In this document: piece after piece, positions 1-9,762 of the stretch
Layout: the number at the start of each line of letters is the position of its first letter
Numbering within the stretch: the stretch's first letter is position 1
From: Ilumatobacteraceae bacterium
GTDB lineage: Bacteria > Actinomycetota > Acidimicrobiia > Acidimicrobiales > Ilumatobacteraceae
DNA length: 64,000 bases
NCBI GenBank assembly: GCA_021299715.1
Contig: JAJTEL010000006.1
Coordinates: 94,122 to 158,121, forward strand
Reading direction: 5' to 3'
Made by a program: the position numbers and the translations under genes
Notes under the pieces: generated by a model
Databases searched by the model: none
What the model was told of the DNA's origin: nothing
The model's input: only the letters and a program-made list of their open reading frames with translations

Positions 1-2072
1 GTGAGACGACCATCGTCTAACACTTGCAGCAAGACGTTGAACACATCGGGGTGCGCTTTTTCTACTTCGTCTAAGAGCACAACGCTGTACGGGCGGCGGC
101 GAACTGCTTCCGTTAACTGACCACCTTCGTCGTATCCCACGTATCCGGGAGGAGCACCAATGAGACGACTGACGGAGTACTTCTCCATGTACTCAGCCAT
201 GTCAATACGCACCATGGCCTTCTCGTCGTCGAACAAATACTCAGCAAGGGCGCGCGCGAGTTCAGTTTTGCCAACACCTGTTGGCCCCAAGAACATGAAC
301 GAACCAATCGGTTTGTTCGGATCGCTTAAACCTGCCCGACTACGGCGAATTGCATTGGCAACTGCGGACACTGCGGCCTCTTGACCAATGACACGCTGAT
401 GAAGCAACACTTCAAGGTGAACCAGTTTTTGCATTTCGCTTTCCAGCAACTTGCTAATGGGCACACCCGTCCACTTCGACACCACTTCTGCGATGTCTTC
501 GGCGTCTACTTCTTCTTTCAGCATTCGATTGTCTTTTTGCAACACATCAAGGTGCGCTGTTGCACCATCGATGCGACGCTCTAATTCGGGAATGCGGCCA
601 TAACGCATCTCTGCTGCGCGCTCGAGATCCACTTCACGCTCTACCGCAATGCGTAACGATTCAAGTTCTTCTTTCAGGGTGCGAATTGCAGAAATTGCTT
701 CGCGCTCTGCTTCCCAATGAGACTTCATTTTGTCTACTTGGGCTTGCAAGTCTGTGAGTTCCACATCTAATGCGTTAATGCGCTCTTGAGATGCGGCATC
801 GGTTTCTTTTTCCAGCGCTACTTTCTCAATTTCCAACTGCAGAACGCGACGTTGCACAACATCAATCTCTGTTGGCAATGAGTCAATCTCAATGCGAAGC
901 TTGCTGGCCGCTTCGTCAACAAGGTCAATGGCTTTGTCGGGTAAGAAGCGATTCGTGAGGTAGCGATTTGACAACACCGCGGCACTCACCAAGGCGGAGT
1001 CTTGAATTCGCACACCGTGGTGAACTTCGTATCGTTCCTTCAAGCCGCGCAAAATTGCAATGGTGTCGGGAACGGTTGGCTCACCCACATACACCTGTTG
1101 GAAGCGACGCTCAAGAGCCGGGTCCTTCTCGACGTACTTACGGAACTCATCCAGCGTGGTGGCGCCCACCATGCGCAGTTCGCCGCGAGCAAGCATGGGC
1201 TTAATCATGTTGCCTGCGTCCATCGCGCCTTCTGCGCCACCAGCACCAACAAGTGTGTGCATCTCATCGACGAATGTGATGATTTCACCTTCAGCATCGA
1301 TGATTTCCTTCAACACCGCTTTCAAACGCTCTTCAAACTCACCGCGATACTTTGCACCAGCGAGCATTGAGGCAAGGTCGAGGGAAACAAGTCGTTTGTT
1401 CTTCAAACCTTCCGGGACATCGCCATCGGCAATACGGCGAGCAAGACCTTCCACAATGGCGGTCTTGCCTACTCCAGGTTCACCAATAAGCACAGGGTTG
1501 TTCTTGGTGCGACGCGACAACACTTGAATGACTCGACGAATCTCTTCATCTCGACCGATCACCGGATCAATTTTTCCGGCACGAGCACGGGCTGTGAGAT
1601 CTTGACCATACTTTTCCAGTGCAGCGAACTGAGACTCTGGGTCTGGTGTGGTGACGCGATGTGATCCTCGTACTTCACGAAGTGCTTGCAGCATTTCTTC
1701 CGTAGAGATGCCCACTCGCTGGTTCATGGCCAGCATCAAGTGCTCAACAGACAGGTAATCATCGTGCAGGTCCTTGCGCGCGCTGTCTGCATTTTCAAAC
1801 ACATTGCTGAGTTCACGGTTCATGCGCGCTTCAACGCCACCTTGCGTACGGGGCAATGCGAGAACAGCTTCTTCTGCCTTTGCCCGCAACATTCCGGCAG
1901 CAATGCCGAGTTTCTGCAGAAATGTAGAAACAATGGTGTCGTCTTGGGATGTAACGGCAAACATCACATGGTCGGGTGTTACTTCGGGGTTGCCGTATTG
2001 GCGTGCAAGATTTCCGGCAGCACCAATTGCTTCATTGGTCTTCGTGGTCCACTTCTTTGGGTCAATTGCCAT
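1..2072 (-). CDS. clpB: ATP-dependent disaggregase ClpB (3' end outside window)
   Basis: Hexameric AAA+ unfoldase that rescues aggregated proteins with DnaK/DnaJ/GrpE in the cytoplasm. About 690 residues are visible; the usual length is about 860, so roughly the last 170 are beyond base 1. The sequence shows the Clp N domain, a first Walker A (GEPGVGKT), a Walker B ending in VDEMHT, the long coiled-coil middle domain (roughly residues 400-520), and a second Walker A (GPTGVGKT) followed by LLDEVEKA. The ATG start gives [11 protein letters not shown] and is preceded by an AGGGGA-type ribosome site. It lies 14 nt after hspR in the same direction, so it is probably the last gene of the dnaK operon and under HspR control. 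Family assignment is secure. Confidence 0.97.
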   Translation of the reverse strand, partial: MAIDPKKWTTKTNEAIGAAGNLARQYGNPEVTPDHVMFAVTSQDDTIVSTFLQKLGIAAGMLRAKAEEAVLALPRTQGGVEARMNRELSNVFENADSARKDLHDDYLSVEHLMLAMNQRVGISTEEMLQALREVRGSHRVTTPDPESQFAALEKYGQDLTARARAGKIDPVIGRDEEIRRVIQVLSRRTKNNPVLIGEPGVGKTAIVEGLARRIADGDVPEGLKNKRLVSLDLASMLAGAKYRGEFEERLKAVLKEIIDAEGEIITFVDEMHTLVGAGGAEGAMDAGNMIKPMLARGELRMVGATTLDEFRKYVEKDPALERRFQQVYVGEPTVPDTIAILRGLKERYEVHHGVRIQDSALVSAAVLSNRYLTNRFLPDKAIDLVDEAASKLRIEIDSLPTEIDVVQRRVLQLEIEKVALEKETDAASQERINALDVELTDLQAQVDKMKSHWEAEREAISAIRTLKEELESLRIAVEREVDLERAAEMRYGRIPELERRIDGATAHLDVLQKDNRMLKEEVDAEDIAEVVSKWTGVPISKLLESEMQKLVHLEVLLHQRVIGQEAAVSAVANAIRRSRAGLSDPNKPIGSFMFLGPTGVGKTELARALAEYLFDDEKAMVRIDMAEYMEKYSVSRLIGAPPGYVGYDEGGQLTEAVRRRPYSVVLLDEVEKAHPDVFNVLLQVLDDGRL

Positions 2073-2086
2073 GGAAAGTTCCCCTA

Positions 2087-2482
2087 TTACCTGTTGGGAT
2101 GAAAGATGCTGGGGCGCTCACCAAAGAGCGCAATGGCCTGACGTAATGGAACCAATGCCCCGCGCGAATTATGTTCAAGAGCGTTCACTGCGTCCATCAA
2201 ACCTTGGCGCAATTCGGCCACTTCGTAACGCAATCTTTGTACTTCTTCTTCTAGAGACATGACGTGACGAATACCTTCAAGATTCATTCCGCTGGATGCC
2301 AATTCGGCAATACGGCGAAGGCGCGCAATGTCTGCGTCGCTGTACCTGCGGTTGCCACCAGAGGTTCTGGCTGGCGTCAGTAATCCGCGACGTTCATAGA
2401 TACGCAGAGTTTGTGGATGCATACCCGCAAGTTCTGCCGCGACGGAAATGACATACACGGCCTGATGATGAGGTCTGTTCAT
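2087..2482 (-). CDS. hspR: MerR-family heat-shock repressor HspR
   Basis: HspR represses the dnaK operon in Actinobacteria by binding HAIR inverted repeats, with DnaK as co-repressor. The 131-residue protein has a MerR-type winged helix at the N terminus ([26 protein letters not shown], here split by position 8-33) with the GGNRRYS wing, then a leucine-rich coiled coil (about residues 75-105). It starts in a 4-nt ATGA overlap with the end of dnaJ, so translation is probably coupled. A HAIR-like site lies upstream of dnaK at 6016-6036, which closes the autoregulatory loop. Other MerR repressors are possible by sequence alone, but the operon position makes HspR very likely. Confidence 0.94.
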   Translation of the reverse strand: MNRPHHQAVYVISVAAELAGMHPQTLRIYERRGLLTPARTSGGNRRYSDADIARLRRIAELASSGMNLEGIRHVMSLEEEVQRLRYEVAELRQGLMDAVNALEHNSRGALVPLRQAIALFGERPSIFHPNR

Positions 2483-3576
2483 GGCTTCTCCTTTTCACGC
2501 GGTGAAGAGAGAACGGAATGAAGAGCTTCGACTGCAGCGCGTTCACTATCTGACAACGATGTTGGAACTGCAACATCGACAGTGACAATGAGGTCGCCTG
2601 AGGCTTTCGGGGTTTCAATTCCTTTGCTCTTCACGCGGTGGCGAGAACCCGACTGCGTGCCGGGCTTTAGCTTCAACATCACATCGTTATGCATGAGAGT
2701 GGGAACAGAAATTGTGGCGCCAAGCACAGCCTCGGTAAAAGAAATCGGAACACGCACCAACAAGTTGAGGCCTTCGCGCGTGAAGATGGGATGTGGAGTC
2801 ACTCTGCATTCAACAAACAAGTCGCCCGGTGGTCCACCATTGCGACCTGGTGATCCGCGACCTTTCAAACGAATGCGTTGACCATCACTAACGCCAGCAG
2901 GAATTCGCACATTTACTTCTCGCGGACGCCGTTCAATTCCGGTACCACGACATGTTGCGCATGGGTACTCAATGACGGTGCCGTTGCCACCACATGAACG
3001 ACATGGTGATGACATTGCAAAGAACCCTTGATTGTCTGCAATGGACCCGCGACCTCCACACGCACTACACATTTTTGGTGATGTTCCTGGTCGAGCACCA
3101 GATCCCGTGCACGACGTACAGGTTGCGTCGGCGGTGAGATGCAAGGTTGTTGTGAGACCGTGTGCTGCATCTTCAAACGACAACGTCAGTGACGATTCAA
3201 TGTCGCGACCTCGTTGTGGACCAACGCCAGCGCCACCAGTTCGACGACCACGACCGCCAAACATTTGACCAAGGATGTCGCCAAGGCCATCGCCACCCAT
3301 GTCGAAGTTAAACGCACCACCACCAGCACCACCCATGGGGCCCATGCGACGCACCTCGTCATACTCAGCACGTTTTGTTGCATCGCCCACTACGTCGTAC
3401 GCAGCAGAGATCTGTTTGAACTTCTCTTCGGCTTCGGGGTTATTGGGATTGGTGTCTGGGTGATATTGACGTGCAAGACGTCGATACGCCTTCGTAATGT
3501 CTTTATCGGACGCATCTTTCGACACGCCAAGTACGGCGTAGTAGTCCTTTTCGAACCACTCGCGCTGGGCAGTCAA
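2479..3576 (-). CDS. dnaJ: Chaperone DnaJ (Hsp40)
   Basis: Co-chaperone that stimulates DnaK ATP hydrolysis and delivers substrates. The 365-residue protein has an N-terminal J domain with the HPD motif near residue 40, a short Gly-rich linker, four CxxCxGxG-type zinc repeats ([32 protein letters not shown]; about residues 150-215), and the C-terminal substrate-binding beta domains. It lies 3 nt after grpE and overlaps hspR by 4 nt. All zinc ligands are present, so it is a complete type I DnaJ. Confidence 0.97.
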   Translation of the reverse strand: MTAQREWFEKDYYAVLGVSKDASDKDITKAYRRLARQYHPDTNPNNPEAEEKFKQISAAYDVVGDATKRAEYDEVRRMGPMGGAGGGAFNFDMGGDGLGDILGQMFGGRGRRTGGAGVGPQRGRDIESSLTLSFEDAAHGLTTTLHLTADATCTSCTGSGARPGTSPKMCSACGGRGSIADNQGFFAMSSPCRSCGGNGTVIEYPCATCRGTGIERRPREVNVRIPAGVSDGQRIRLKGRGSPGRNGGPPGDLFVECRVTPHPIFTREGLNLLVRVPISFTEAVLGATISVPTLMHNDVMLKLKPGTQSGSRHRVKSKGIETPKASGDLIVTVDVAVPTSLSDSERAAVEALHSVLSSPREKEKP

Positions 3577-3579
3577 GAC

Positions 3580-4083
3580 CTACCCCTTCACCTTCACTAA
3601 GGCTGCGCGCAACACGCGGCCCTTCCATTCGTATCCGGTGCGAAGTACTTCCACCACAACAGGCTCACCGCCATCACCTGGTTCGTGCATCACTGCTTCT
3701 GCCGTAGCCGGATCGAATGGTTGATGTAACAAGTCATATGCCTTGAGCCCTTGCGTTGACAACGCACCAAGCAACGACTTCCACACTGGCTCAACTCCAT
3801 CTGACCCATGTGCAAATGCTGCTTCGCAAGCGTCGAGAACGGGAAGGAGTGCCTCGGCAATGCGTCCGGTAGCGCGGTCGACTTCGTCGGCCTGCACTTG
3901 TGCAACGCGCTTTCTGTAATTCTCGAAATCGGCCTGCAAGCGAAGCGCGATGTCTTTGAATTCATCACGTTCTGCCAGCAACGCAGCAATGTCGTGCTCA
4001 ACAACTGCTTCGTCGGCAGTTACTTCGTTCGACTCGTTGGTTGCACCCTCATCGGGCTGTTCAACGTTTTCCTGCTCAGACAT
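3580..4083 (-). CDS. grpE: Nucleotide exchange factor GrpE
   Basis: GrpE releases ADP from DnaK. The 167-residue protein has an acidic N-terminal tail (about residues 1-30), a long coiled-coil helix (ALLAERDEFKDIALRLQADFENYRKR, about 33-58), and the C-terminal beta domain ending in YEWKGRVLRAALVKV, which is the GrpE signature. It lies 5 nt after dnaK and 3 nt before dnaJ, within the heat-shock operon. Length and motif order match actinobacterial GrpE. Confidence 0.95.
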   Translation of the reverse strand: MSEQENVEQPDEGATNESNEVTADEAVVEHDIAALLAERDEFKDIALRLQADFENYRKRVAQVQADEVDRATGRIAEALLPVLDACEAAFAHGSDGVEPVWKSLLGALSTQGLKAYDLLHQPFDPATAEAVMHEPGDGGEPVVVEVLRTGYEWKGRVLRAALVKVKG

Positions 4084-4088
4084 AGTGG

Positions 4089-5921
4089 TTACTGTTCGTC
4101 CACGATTTCTGCATCAACAATGTCGTCATCCGATGCTGCGGATGCGCCCGAAGCAGACGAACCTGCTGCACCTGAGTCGCGAGCTGCTGCTTCGTACAAC
4201 TTCTGGCTGAATGCCTGGCTTGCGCCCATCAAGGTTTCAGTAGCGGACTTGATTTGCTCGAGATCGTTTCCGGCAATTGCAGCCTTCAGTGCAGACAACG
4301 GGCCTTCAACAGCATCTTTCTCTTCGGCCGATACTTTGTCGCCTTGTTCACGCAAGACCTTTTCGGTTTGGTACACCAATGAGTCTGCATTGTTGCGCAC
4401 TTCGGCTTCGTCGCGACGACGGCGATCTTCTTCGGCGTGTGCCTCGGCGTCGCGAATCATCTCTTCAATCTTGTCCTTGCTTAAAGAACTTGAGTTGGTG
4501 ACGGTCATTGACTGTTCTTTGTTTGTTGCACGGTCTTTTGCAGACACGTGAACGATTCCGTTTGCATCAATGTCGAAGGTGACTTCAATTTGTGGCATTC
4601 CACGAGGTGCTGGAGGCAAGTCGACCAATTGGAACTTGCCCAGCGATGTGTTGTAACTAGCCATTTCGCGTTCACCCTGAAGAACATTGATTTCTACAGA
4701 AGGCTGATTGTCGTCTGCTGTGGTGAACACTTCGGTACGACGTGTAGGAATGGTTGTGTTGCGCTCGATGAGCTTGGTCATAACACCACCCTTGGTTTCA
4801 ATTCCCAAGGAAAGTGGAGTGACGTCTAACAACAAAACGTCTTTTACGTCGCCCTTCATAACACCGGCCTGGATTGCTGCACCAACAGCCACCACTTCGT
4901 CCGGATTCACTGTCTTGTTTGGTTCTTTGCCGGTGAGCGACATAACAAGTTCTTGTGCTGCGGGCATACGTGTTGAGCCACCGACGAGAATGACGTGATT
5001 GACCTGGTTCTTCGTGAGACCAGCATCTTTCAGTGCCTTTTCGAAAGCTACGCGACAACGCTCGATGAGATCAGCAGTCATTTCCTGAAACTTGGAGCGC
5101 GACAGTGTTTCGTCGAGGTGCAATGGACCTTCTGCTGTTGCGGTGATGAACGGCAAGTTGATTTGTGTCTGCTGTGTTTGCGACAGTTCAATCTTTGCCT
5201 TCTCGGCTGCTTCCTTCAAACGTTGAAGCGCCATGCGGTCTTGCGACAGGTCTACGCCGTGCGCTGCTTTGAATTGTTGTACCAACCAGTCGATGATGCG
5301 TTGGTCCCAGTCGTCTCCACCCAAGTGCGTGTCACCGTGCGTGCTCTTTACTTCAACAACACCGCCACCAATTTCAAGAACGGAAACGTCGAATGTTCCG
5401 CCACCAAGGTCGAACACCAAAATGGTTTCGTCTTCGGCGGCCTTCTCTAATCCGTATGCAAGCGCAGCGGCGGTTGGCTCGTTGATAATGCGCAACACGT
5501 TCAAGCCAGCAATTGCACCGGCTTCTTTTGTTGCGGTGCGCTGAGCGTCGTCGAAATAAGCGGGAACAGTAATAACAGCGTCGGTAACGGTGTCACCCAA
5601 GTACGCCTCTGCGTCGCGCTTCAACTTCATAAGTGTGCGTGCGCTGATTTCTTGCGGCGTGTACTTCTTGCCATCAATGTCTTCTGACTGCCACGCCTGG
5701 CCCATCTTGCTCTTGATGCTGCGGAATGTGCGGTCTGGGTTTGTAATGGCTTGACGCTTTGCCACTTCTCCCACCAACACTTCGCCGGTCTTCGAGAACG
5801 CAACAATTGATGGAGTGGTGCGTGCACCTTCTGAGTTCGGGATGACGACTGCGTCGCCAGCTTCAAGAACGGCAACTACTGAGTTGGTAGTTCCAAGGTC
5901 GATTCCGACTGCTTTTGCCAT
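4089..5921 (-). CDS. dnaK: Chaperone DnaK (Hsp70)
   Basis: ATP-dependent Hsp70 and first gene of the heat-shock operon. The 610-residue protein starts [14 protein letters not shown] (phosphate-1 loop) and carries the [17 protein letters not shown] phosphate-2 motif (as [14 protein letters not shown], about residue 170-183), [12 protein letters not shown] and the substrate-binding domain from about residue 365. It ends in an acidic tail finishing [16 protein letters not shown] operator and a likely promoter lie just upstream. Nothing is missing for the family. Confidence 0.98.
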   Translation of the reverse strand: MAKAVGIDLGTTNSVVAVLEAGDAVVIPNSEGARTTPSIVAFSKTGEVLVGEVAKRQAITNPDRTFRSIKSKMGQAWQSEDIDGKKYTPQEISARTLMKLKRDAEAYLGDTVTDAVITVPAYFDDAQRTATKEAGAIAGLNVLRIINEPTAAALAYGLEKAAEDETILVFDLGGGTFDVSVLEIGGGVVEVKSTHGDTHLGGDDWDQRIIDWLVQQFKAAHGVDLSQDRMALQRLKEAAEKAKIELSQTQQTQINLPFITATAEGPLHLDETLSRSKFQEMTADLIERCRVAFEKALKDAGLTKNQVNHVILVGGSTRMPAAQELVMSLTGKEPNKTVNPDEVVAVGAAIQAGVMKGDVKDVLLLDVTPLSLGIETKGGVMTKLIERNTTIPTRRTEVFTTADDNQPSVEINVLQGEREMASYNTSLGKFQLVDLPPAPRGMPQIEVTFDIDANGIVHVSAKDRATNKEQSMTVTNSSSLSKDKIEEMIRDAEAHAEEDRRRRDEAEVRNNADSLVYQTEKVLREQGDKVSAEEKDAVEGPLSALKAAIAGNDLEQIKSATETLMGASQAFSQKLYEAAARDSGAAGSSASGASAASDDDIVDAEIVDEQ

Positions 5922-5970
5922 GGGGGGTTCTCCTGATCGTGGCCGAGGTTCGGCGTGGATAGATGTGGTC

Positions 5971-5999
5971 AGAATAAGGACTTCAGGACCCCATCACAA
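5971..5999 (-). promoter_or_regulatory. dnaK: Predicted dnaK operon promoter
   Basis: On the minus strand TTGTGA (5994-5999) and TATTCT (5971-5976) are separated by 17 bp and lie about 50 nt before the dnaK ATG. The spacing is ideal for a housekeeping sigma factor, but the hexamers are imperfect. The HAIR operator lies just upstream. Prediction by eye only. Confidence 0.45.
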
Positions 6000-6015
6000 C
6001 CCTTGTGACAGAAAA

Positions 6016-6036
6016 CTTGATACGAAGTGACTCAAC
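6016..6036. promoter_or_regulatory. HAIR operator for HspR upstream of dnaK
   Basis: CTTGATA (6016-6022), a 7-bp spacer, and ACTCAAC (6030-6036). The published HAIR consensus is CTTGAGT-N7-ACTCAAG, so 11 of 14 half-site bases match and the spacer length is exact. hspR is in the operon this site would control. Confidence 0.8.
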
Positions 6037-6090
6037 TTTTGGAAAGCAGGAAAATTCGCCTCATCCAGGGGTCAGTTCTACGATGGCGGC

Positions 6091-6840
6091 GTGCTTGGAA
6101 AACTTGTCCTCCTCCGCCACGGCCAAAGTACGTGGAACGAACTGAACCTCTTTACTGGGTGGCACGACGTACCCCTGTCGGCCCAGGGTGAGCGCGAAGC
6201 AGCCGACGCTGGCCAGGTGATGAAGGCAGCCGGGCTGACCTTTGACGTGGCTCATTCCTCTTTATTAACGCGGGCCTGCATGACCTGCCACCTAGCCCTC
6301 AACGAGATGGGGCAAGTGTGGCTTCCAGTTGAGCGCCATTGGAAATGGAACGAACGCCACTACGGCGCACTACAGGGCCTCGACAAGAAAGCCACCACCG
6401 AAAAGCACGGTGAGGCACAAACCACGGCCTGGCGTCGCAGTTTCGACATTCCTCCTCCACCCGTTGACACCTCCAGCCCTGAGCACCCCGTGAACGATCC
6501 GCGCTACCGATTCATTGACCCAAAGGTGTTGCCTGCAACCGAATGTCTCAAAGATGTGGTGGCCAGAGTGGTTCCCCATTTCATGGAAACAGTGGTGCCC
6601 CAATTACGAAATGGGATGAATGTCCTTGTTGCTGCGCATGGCAACTCATTGCGTGCACTGGTGATGTCTTTGGAAGGTATTGCAGAAGCAGATATTGCCG
6701 GCCTCAATATCCCCACAGGTGTTCCACGCCTGTATTCATTGAGTGATTCGCTCGATGTGAACGATGTGTCGTACTTGGGTGACCAAGAGAAAATTCGTGT
6801 CGCCATTGAAGGTGTGGCCAATCAGGCAAAGGCCAAATAG
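6091..6840 (+). CDS. gpmA: 2,3-bisphosphoglycerate-dependent phosphoglycerate mutase
   Basis: Interconverts 3- and 2-phosphoglycerate in glycolysis. The 249-residue protein has the catalytic RHG motif at residues 9-11 (phospho-acceptor His10), the ERHYGALQG motif around residue 90, and the second catalytic His in AAHGNSLRALVM near residue 185. The length equals that of E. coli-type GpmA. The start is GTG, with no in-frame ATG before the RHG motif and a weak ribosome site. It is divergent from the dnaK operon, with its start about 55 nt from the HAIR site. Confidence 0.95.
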   Translation: MLGKLVLLRHGQSTWNELNLFTGWHDVPLSAQGEREAADAGQVMKAAGLTFDVAHSSLLTRACMTCHLALNEMGQVWLPVERHWKWNERHYGALQGLDKKATTEKHGEAQTTAWRRSFDIPPPPVDTSSPEHPVNDPRYRFIDPKVLPATECLKDVVARVVPHFMETVVPQLRNGMNVLVAAHGNSLRALVMSLEGIAEADIAGLNIPTGVPRLYSLSDSLDVNDVSYLGDQEKIRVAIEGVANQAKAK

Positions 6841-6868
6841 CCAATTCCACTCACGCATGTAGATGCAC

Positions 6869-6880
6869 GTCACATGTGAC
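6869..6880. promoter_or_regulatory. Perfect 12-bp palindrome GTCACATGTGAC
   Basis: A self-complementary dodecamer 67 nt upstream of the cyclic-nucleotide-binding gene. It contains TCACA and TGTGA, the Crp half-site words, but in inverted order relative to a Crp site. It could be an operator for an unknown dimeric regulator. Seen directly; the function is speculative. Confidence 0.3.
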
Positions 6881-6947
6881 AACTCTCAACACATCTCTTG
6901 TGCTTCAGTGAAAAATCACCCGTTGAAAGTGGATTACACTTATTCAC

Positions 6948-7373
6948 ATGGCAAGCACAAAGTCCACCGTTGATCACCTTCGCAACATTGCACTCTTCTC
7001 CGAGTGCTCCACTAAGGAGCTCGGTCTTGTTGTGAAGAACTCCACCGAGAGAGTTCTTAAAGCCGGAACCATCATCATGGATCAAGGCCAAACTGGTCGC
7101 GAGGCGTACGTAATTCTCGAAGGCTCCGCCACTGTGAAGCGCAACGGCAAGAAGATTGGTACTGCAAAGGCCGGCTCGGTCATTGGTGAACTTTCTTTGC
7201 TCGACCATGGTCCTCGCACCGCCGCCGTCATTGCCGATTCTGATGTTCGCTTGCTGGTTGTGTCAGAGCGTGCCCTGAAAGGCGCCATCGACAACATTCC
7301 GGCAATCTCTCGCAAGTTGCTGAAGGCACTTGCCACCCGAGTTCGCGAACTCGACCGCGCCCATTACGGCTGA
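6948..7373 (+). CDS. Stand-alone cyclic nucleotide-binding domain protein
   Basis: The 141-residue protein is a single cNMP-binding (Crp/Fnr effector) beta-roll. Its phosphate-binding cassette region reads GSVIGELSLLDHGPRTAAVIA (about residues 82-102), with the GE and R-TA positions used to bind cAMP. There is no DNA-binding helix-turn-helix, so it is not a complete Crp. Similar small proteins are common in Acidimicrobiia, where their role is unknown; it may be a cAMP sensor or a regulatory subunit. TACACT ends 7 nt before the ATG and no Shine-Dalgarno is visible, so the transcript may be leaderless. Confidence 0.85.
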   Translation: MASTKSTVDHLRNIALFSECSTKELGLVVKNSTERVLKAGTIIMDQGQTGREAYVILEGSATVKRNGKKIGTAKAGSVIGELSLLDHGPRTAAVIADSDVRLLVVSERALKGAIDNIPAISRKLLKALATRVRELDRAHYG

Positions 7374-7451
7374 TTTTTCGCCCGCATCGGGCATGTCACA
7401 TCCCTGCGGAGCAGGGCTTAGTCCCCTGTCGGCACTAGCGTTGTGTTCGCT

Positions 7452-9725
7452 ATGAGTACGAACGCAGCACCTGCCACAGAGAAGGGGCCAAAGCGCCTTC
7501 GTCCCTACCAACTTTCGATTGCCATCGGAATTGGAATGGGCACTTTCACCCTCTTGTCGGGCATTGTCCCCAACTTCACCGGATGGCACAGCACATCCGA
7601 CATTCACCGCGAAGTATTCGGTGGCATCCCAAGTGCTCTGAAGGTTGCGTTCTACACCGTTATGCCAGTCATGTTGGTGTGGGGTTCATTCCGTTTCGCA
7701 GACCGCATTCGCAACTGGGAACGTGGTGCGCCGGACCGTCGCAGAACAACTGCCAAAAATGCCAAGCGTCGTCTTGCCGATTACCGAGCTGGCGTCTACA
7801 TGCGCACTTTGTTGCGTGATGGAGCCGCTGGCCTTATGCACTCCATGATCTATTTCGGTTTCTTGGTGTTGTTGGGAGTTACAACAACGTTGGAAATCGA
7901 TCACCAGTTGCCCGAATCATTGAAGTTCTTGCACGGTGGCGTGTACCAGAGCTACGCGTTCATTGGCGACCTTGGTGGCCTTGTCTTCACCGTTGGAGTG
8001 TTGTGGGCCATCGTTCGCCGATACATCCAACAGCCCTACCGCATTCGCATTAAGACAAAAGCCGAACACGGAGTCATCCTCGGAGTACTGCTTGCGCTTG
8101 GACTCACCGGATTTGCTGCAGAAATGTTCCGTATTGCTGCATCAACTGCAGCAGGAAAAGACATGGGCTTTGAGGTGTGGTCATTCGTTGGCTACCCACT
8201 TGCACAAACAGTCGACGGTCTGTCGCTCGGAGCTTTAGAAAACTGGCACCAAGCAATGTGGATTACCCACGTTCTGGCATTTATTGCATTCCTTGCAATT
8301 CTCCCCATCACCATGCTTCGTCACATCTTCACCTCACCGTTGAACATGTACTTGAAAGATCGTGATCGTCCCAAGGGTGCAATGCGCGCCATGCCAAACC
8401 TCACCGAAACATCTCTTGAATCATTTGGTGCTTCCGTTGTTGAGGACTTCACATGGAAGCAATTGTTGGACACCGACGCATGCACTATGTGCGGTCGTTG
8501 CACCAGCGTGTGCCCCGCACATGCAACAGGCAAGCCTCTTGACCCACGCGAAATTGTGTTGAAGACCGGCGAAGTAATGGCAGCCACTGCGTCACACGCA
8601 CCTGGTGGCAAAGTGTCTCCGCCATTGTCTGTTGATTCTGAAATCACCATTGGTGCCAACTCGTTGTTCGAGCGCATTAGTTCTGAAGAAATTTGGTCTT
8701 GCACCACGTGTAAGGCATGCGACGAGATCTGTCCGGTGAACATCGAAATTCTCGACAAGATTCTCGACATGCGTCGCTATCTGTCATTGATGGAATCGAA
8801 CTTCCCTGCAGAACTTGGTAACGCATACCGCGCTATGGAAAACCAGGGCAACCCATGGGGCATGAACCAGAACGATCGTGCCGATTGGGCAAAGGATCTC
8901 AACGTTGAGGTTGTAGACCCAGGCGCAGCGTTCAACCACGAATACCTCTACTGGGTGGGCTGTGCTGGTTCGTTCGATGACAAGAACAAGAAGGTCACGC
9001 AAGCAATGGCCAAGTTGTTGGAGCGCGCAGGCGTCGACGTTGCAATTCTTGGACCAAGCGAAATGTGCACCGGCGACTCTGCTCGTCGTTCAGGCAACGA
9101 GTACTTGTTCCAAATGCTCGCCTTGCCAAACATTGAAATGATGAACGGCATGGGCGTGAAGAAGATCATCACACAGTGCCCACACTGTTTCAACACATTG
9201 AAGAACGAGTACCCGCAATTGGGTGGCAACTACGAAGTTGTTCACCACAGCGAGTTCCTTGAACACCTCATTGACACTGGCCAACTCGACATGCGCAATG
9301 CATCGTTGGAAGACCGCATTGTGTATCACGACTCGTGCTACTTGGGCCGTCACAACGACGTGTACATGGCACCACGCAAAGTTGTTGGCTCCATCAAGGG
9401 TCTACAAATTGTGGAGATGCCACGTAACGGCACCAAGGGAATGTGCTGTGGCGCAGGCGGTGCACGTATGTGGATGGAAGAGTCCATCGGCGTCAAGGTG
9501 AACGACGAGCGCGCGCAAGAAGCAATCAGCACTGGTGCTGGTCGCGTGGCCACCGCATGTCCGTTCTGCTACATCATGTTGGATGACGGCGTGAAGGCTG
9601 CTGGTGCTGAAGAAGATCAGGTAAAGGTTGCCGACATTGCCATTCACGTGCTGGAAGCACTGGAAAATGGCGAAAAGGCGCTCGCGGCTGCAGATGCTCC
9701 GCTTGCTGCTAGCCCTGGGGAATAG
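7452..9725 (+). CDS. EtfD-like membrane Fe-S oxidoreductase (ETF:menaquinone route)
   Basis: The protein is about 757 residues. It has an N-terminal NarI-like cytochrome b region with about five or six membrane helices (residues 20-300), then a ferredoxin-type pair of 4Fe-4S motifs (CTMCGRCTSVCP and CTTCKACDEICP), and two CCG cysteine-rich domains (CPHCFNTL, then HDSCYLGRH and CCGAGG, with CPFCY). This architecture matches mycobacterial EtfD (Rv0338c type), which passes electrons from electron-transfer flavoprotein during fatty-acid oxidation to menaquinone. Heterodisulfide-reductase-like labels are the generic alternative. The ATG at 7452 has a TAGCGT hexamer 10 nt upstream; an in-frame GTG at 7443 is also possible. 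No etfAB genes are nearby. Confidence 0.85.
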   Translation: MSTNAAPATEKGPKRLRPYQLSIAIGIGMGTFTLLSGIVPNFTGWHSTSDIHREVFGGIPSALKVAFYTVMPVMLVWGSFRFADRIRNWERGAPDRRRTTAKNAKRRLADYRAGVYMRTLLRDGAAGLMHSMIYFGFLVLLGVTTTLEIDHQLPESLKFLHGGVYQSYAFIGDLGGLVFTVGVLWAIVRRYIQQPYRIRIKTKAEHGVILGVLLALGLTGFAAEMFRIAASTAAGKDMGFEVWSFVGYPLAQTVDGLSLGALENWHQAMWITHVLAFIAFLAILPITMLRHIFTSPLNMYLKDRDRPKGAMRAMPNLTETSLESFGASVVEDFTWKQLLDTDACTMCGRCTSVCPAHATGKPLDPREIVLKTGEVMAATASHAPGGKVSPPLSVDSEITIGANSLFERISSEEIWSCTTCKACDEICPVNIEILDKILDMRRYLSLMESNFPAELGNAYRAMENQGNPWGMNQNDRADWAKDLNVEVVDPGAAFNHEYLYWVGCAGSFDDKNKKVTQAMAKLLERAGVDVAILGPSEMCTGDSARRSGNEYLFQMLALPNIEMMNGMGVKKIITQCPHCFNTLKNEYPQLGGNYEVVHHSEFLEHLIDTGQLDMRNASLEDRIVYHDSCYLGRHNDVYMAPRKVVGSIKGLQIVEMPRNGTKGMCCGAGGARMWMEESIGVKVNDERAQEAISTGAGRVATACPFCYIMLDDGVKAAGAEEDQVKVADIAIHVLEALENGEKALAAADAPLAASPGE

Positions 9726-9762
9726 TTACTCGTAACAGTTCCCTACCAACTGAGTGGATGCA

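Noticed and set aside
3808..4551. 247-codon plus-strand frame
   Set aside because: Antisense to grpE and dnaK; shadow of codon bias.
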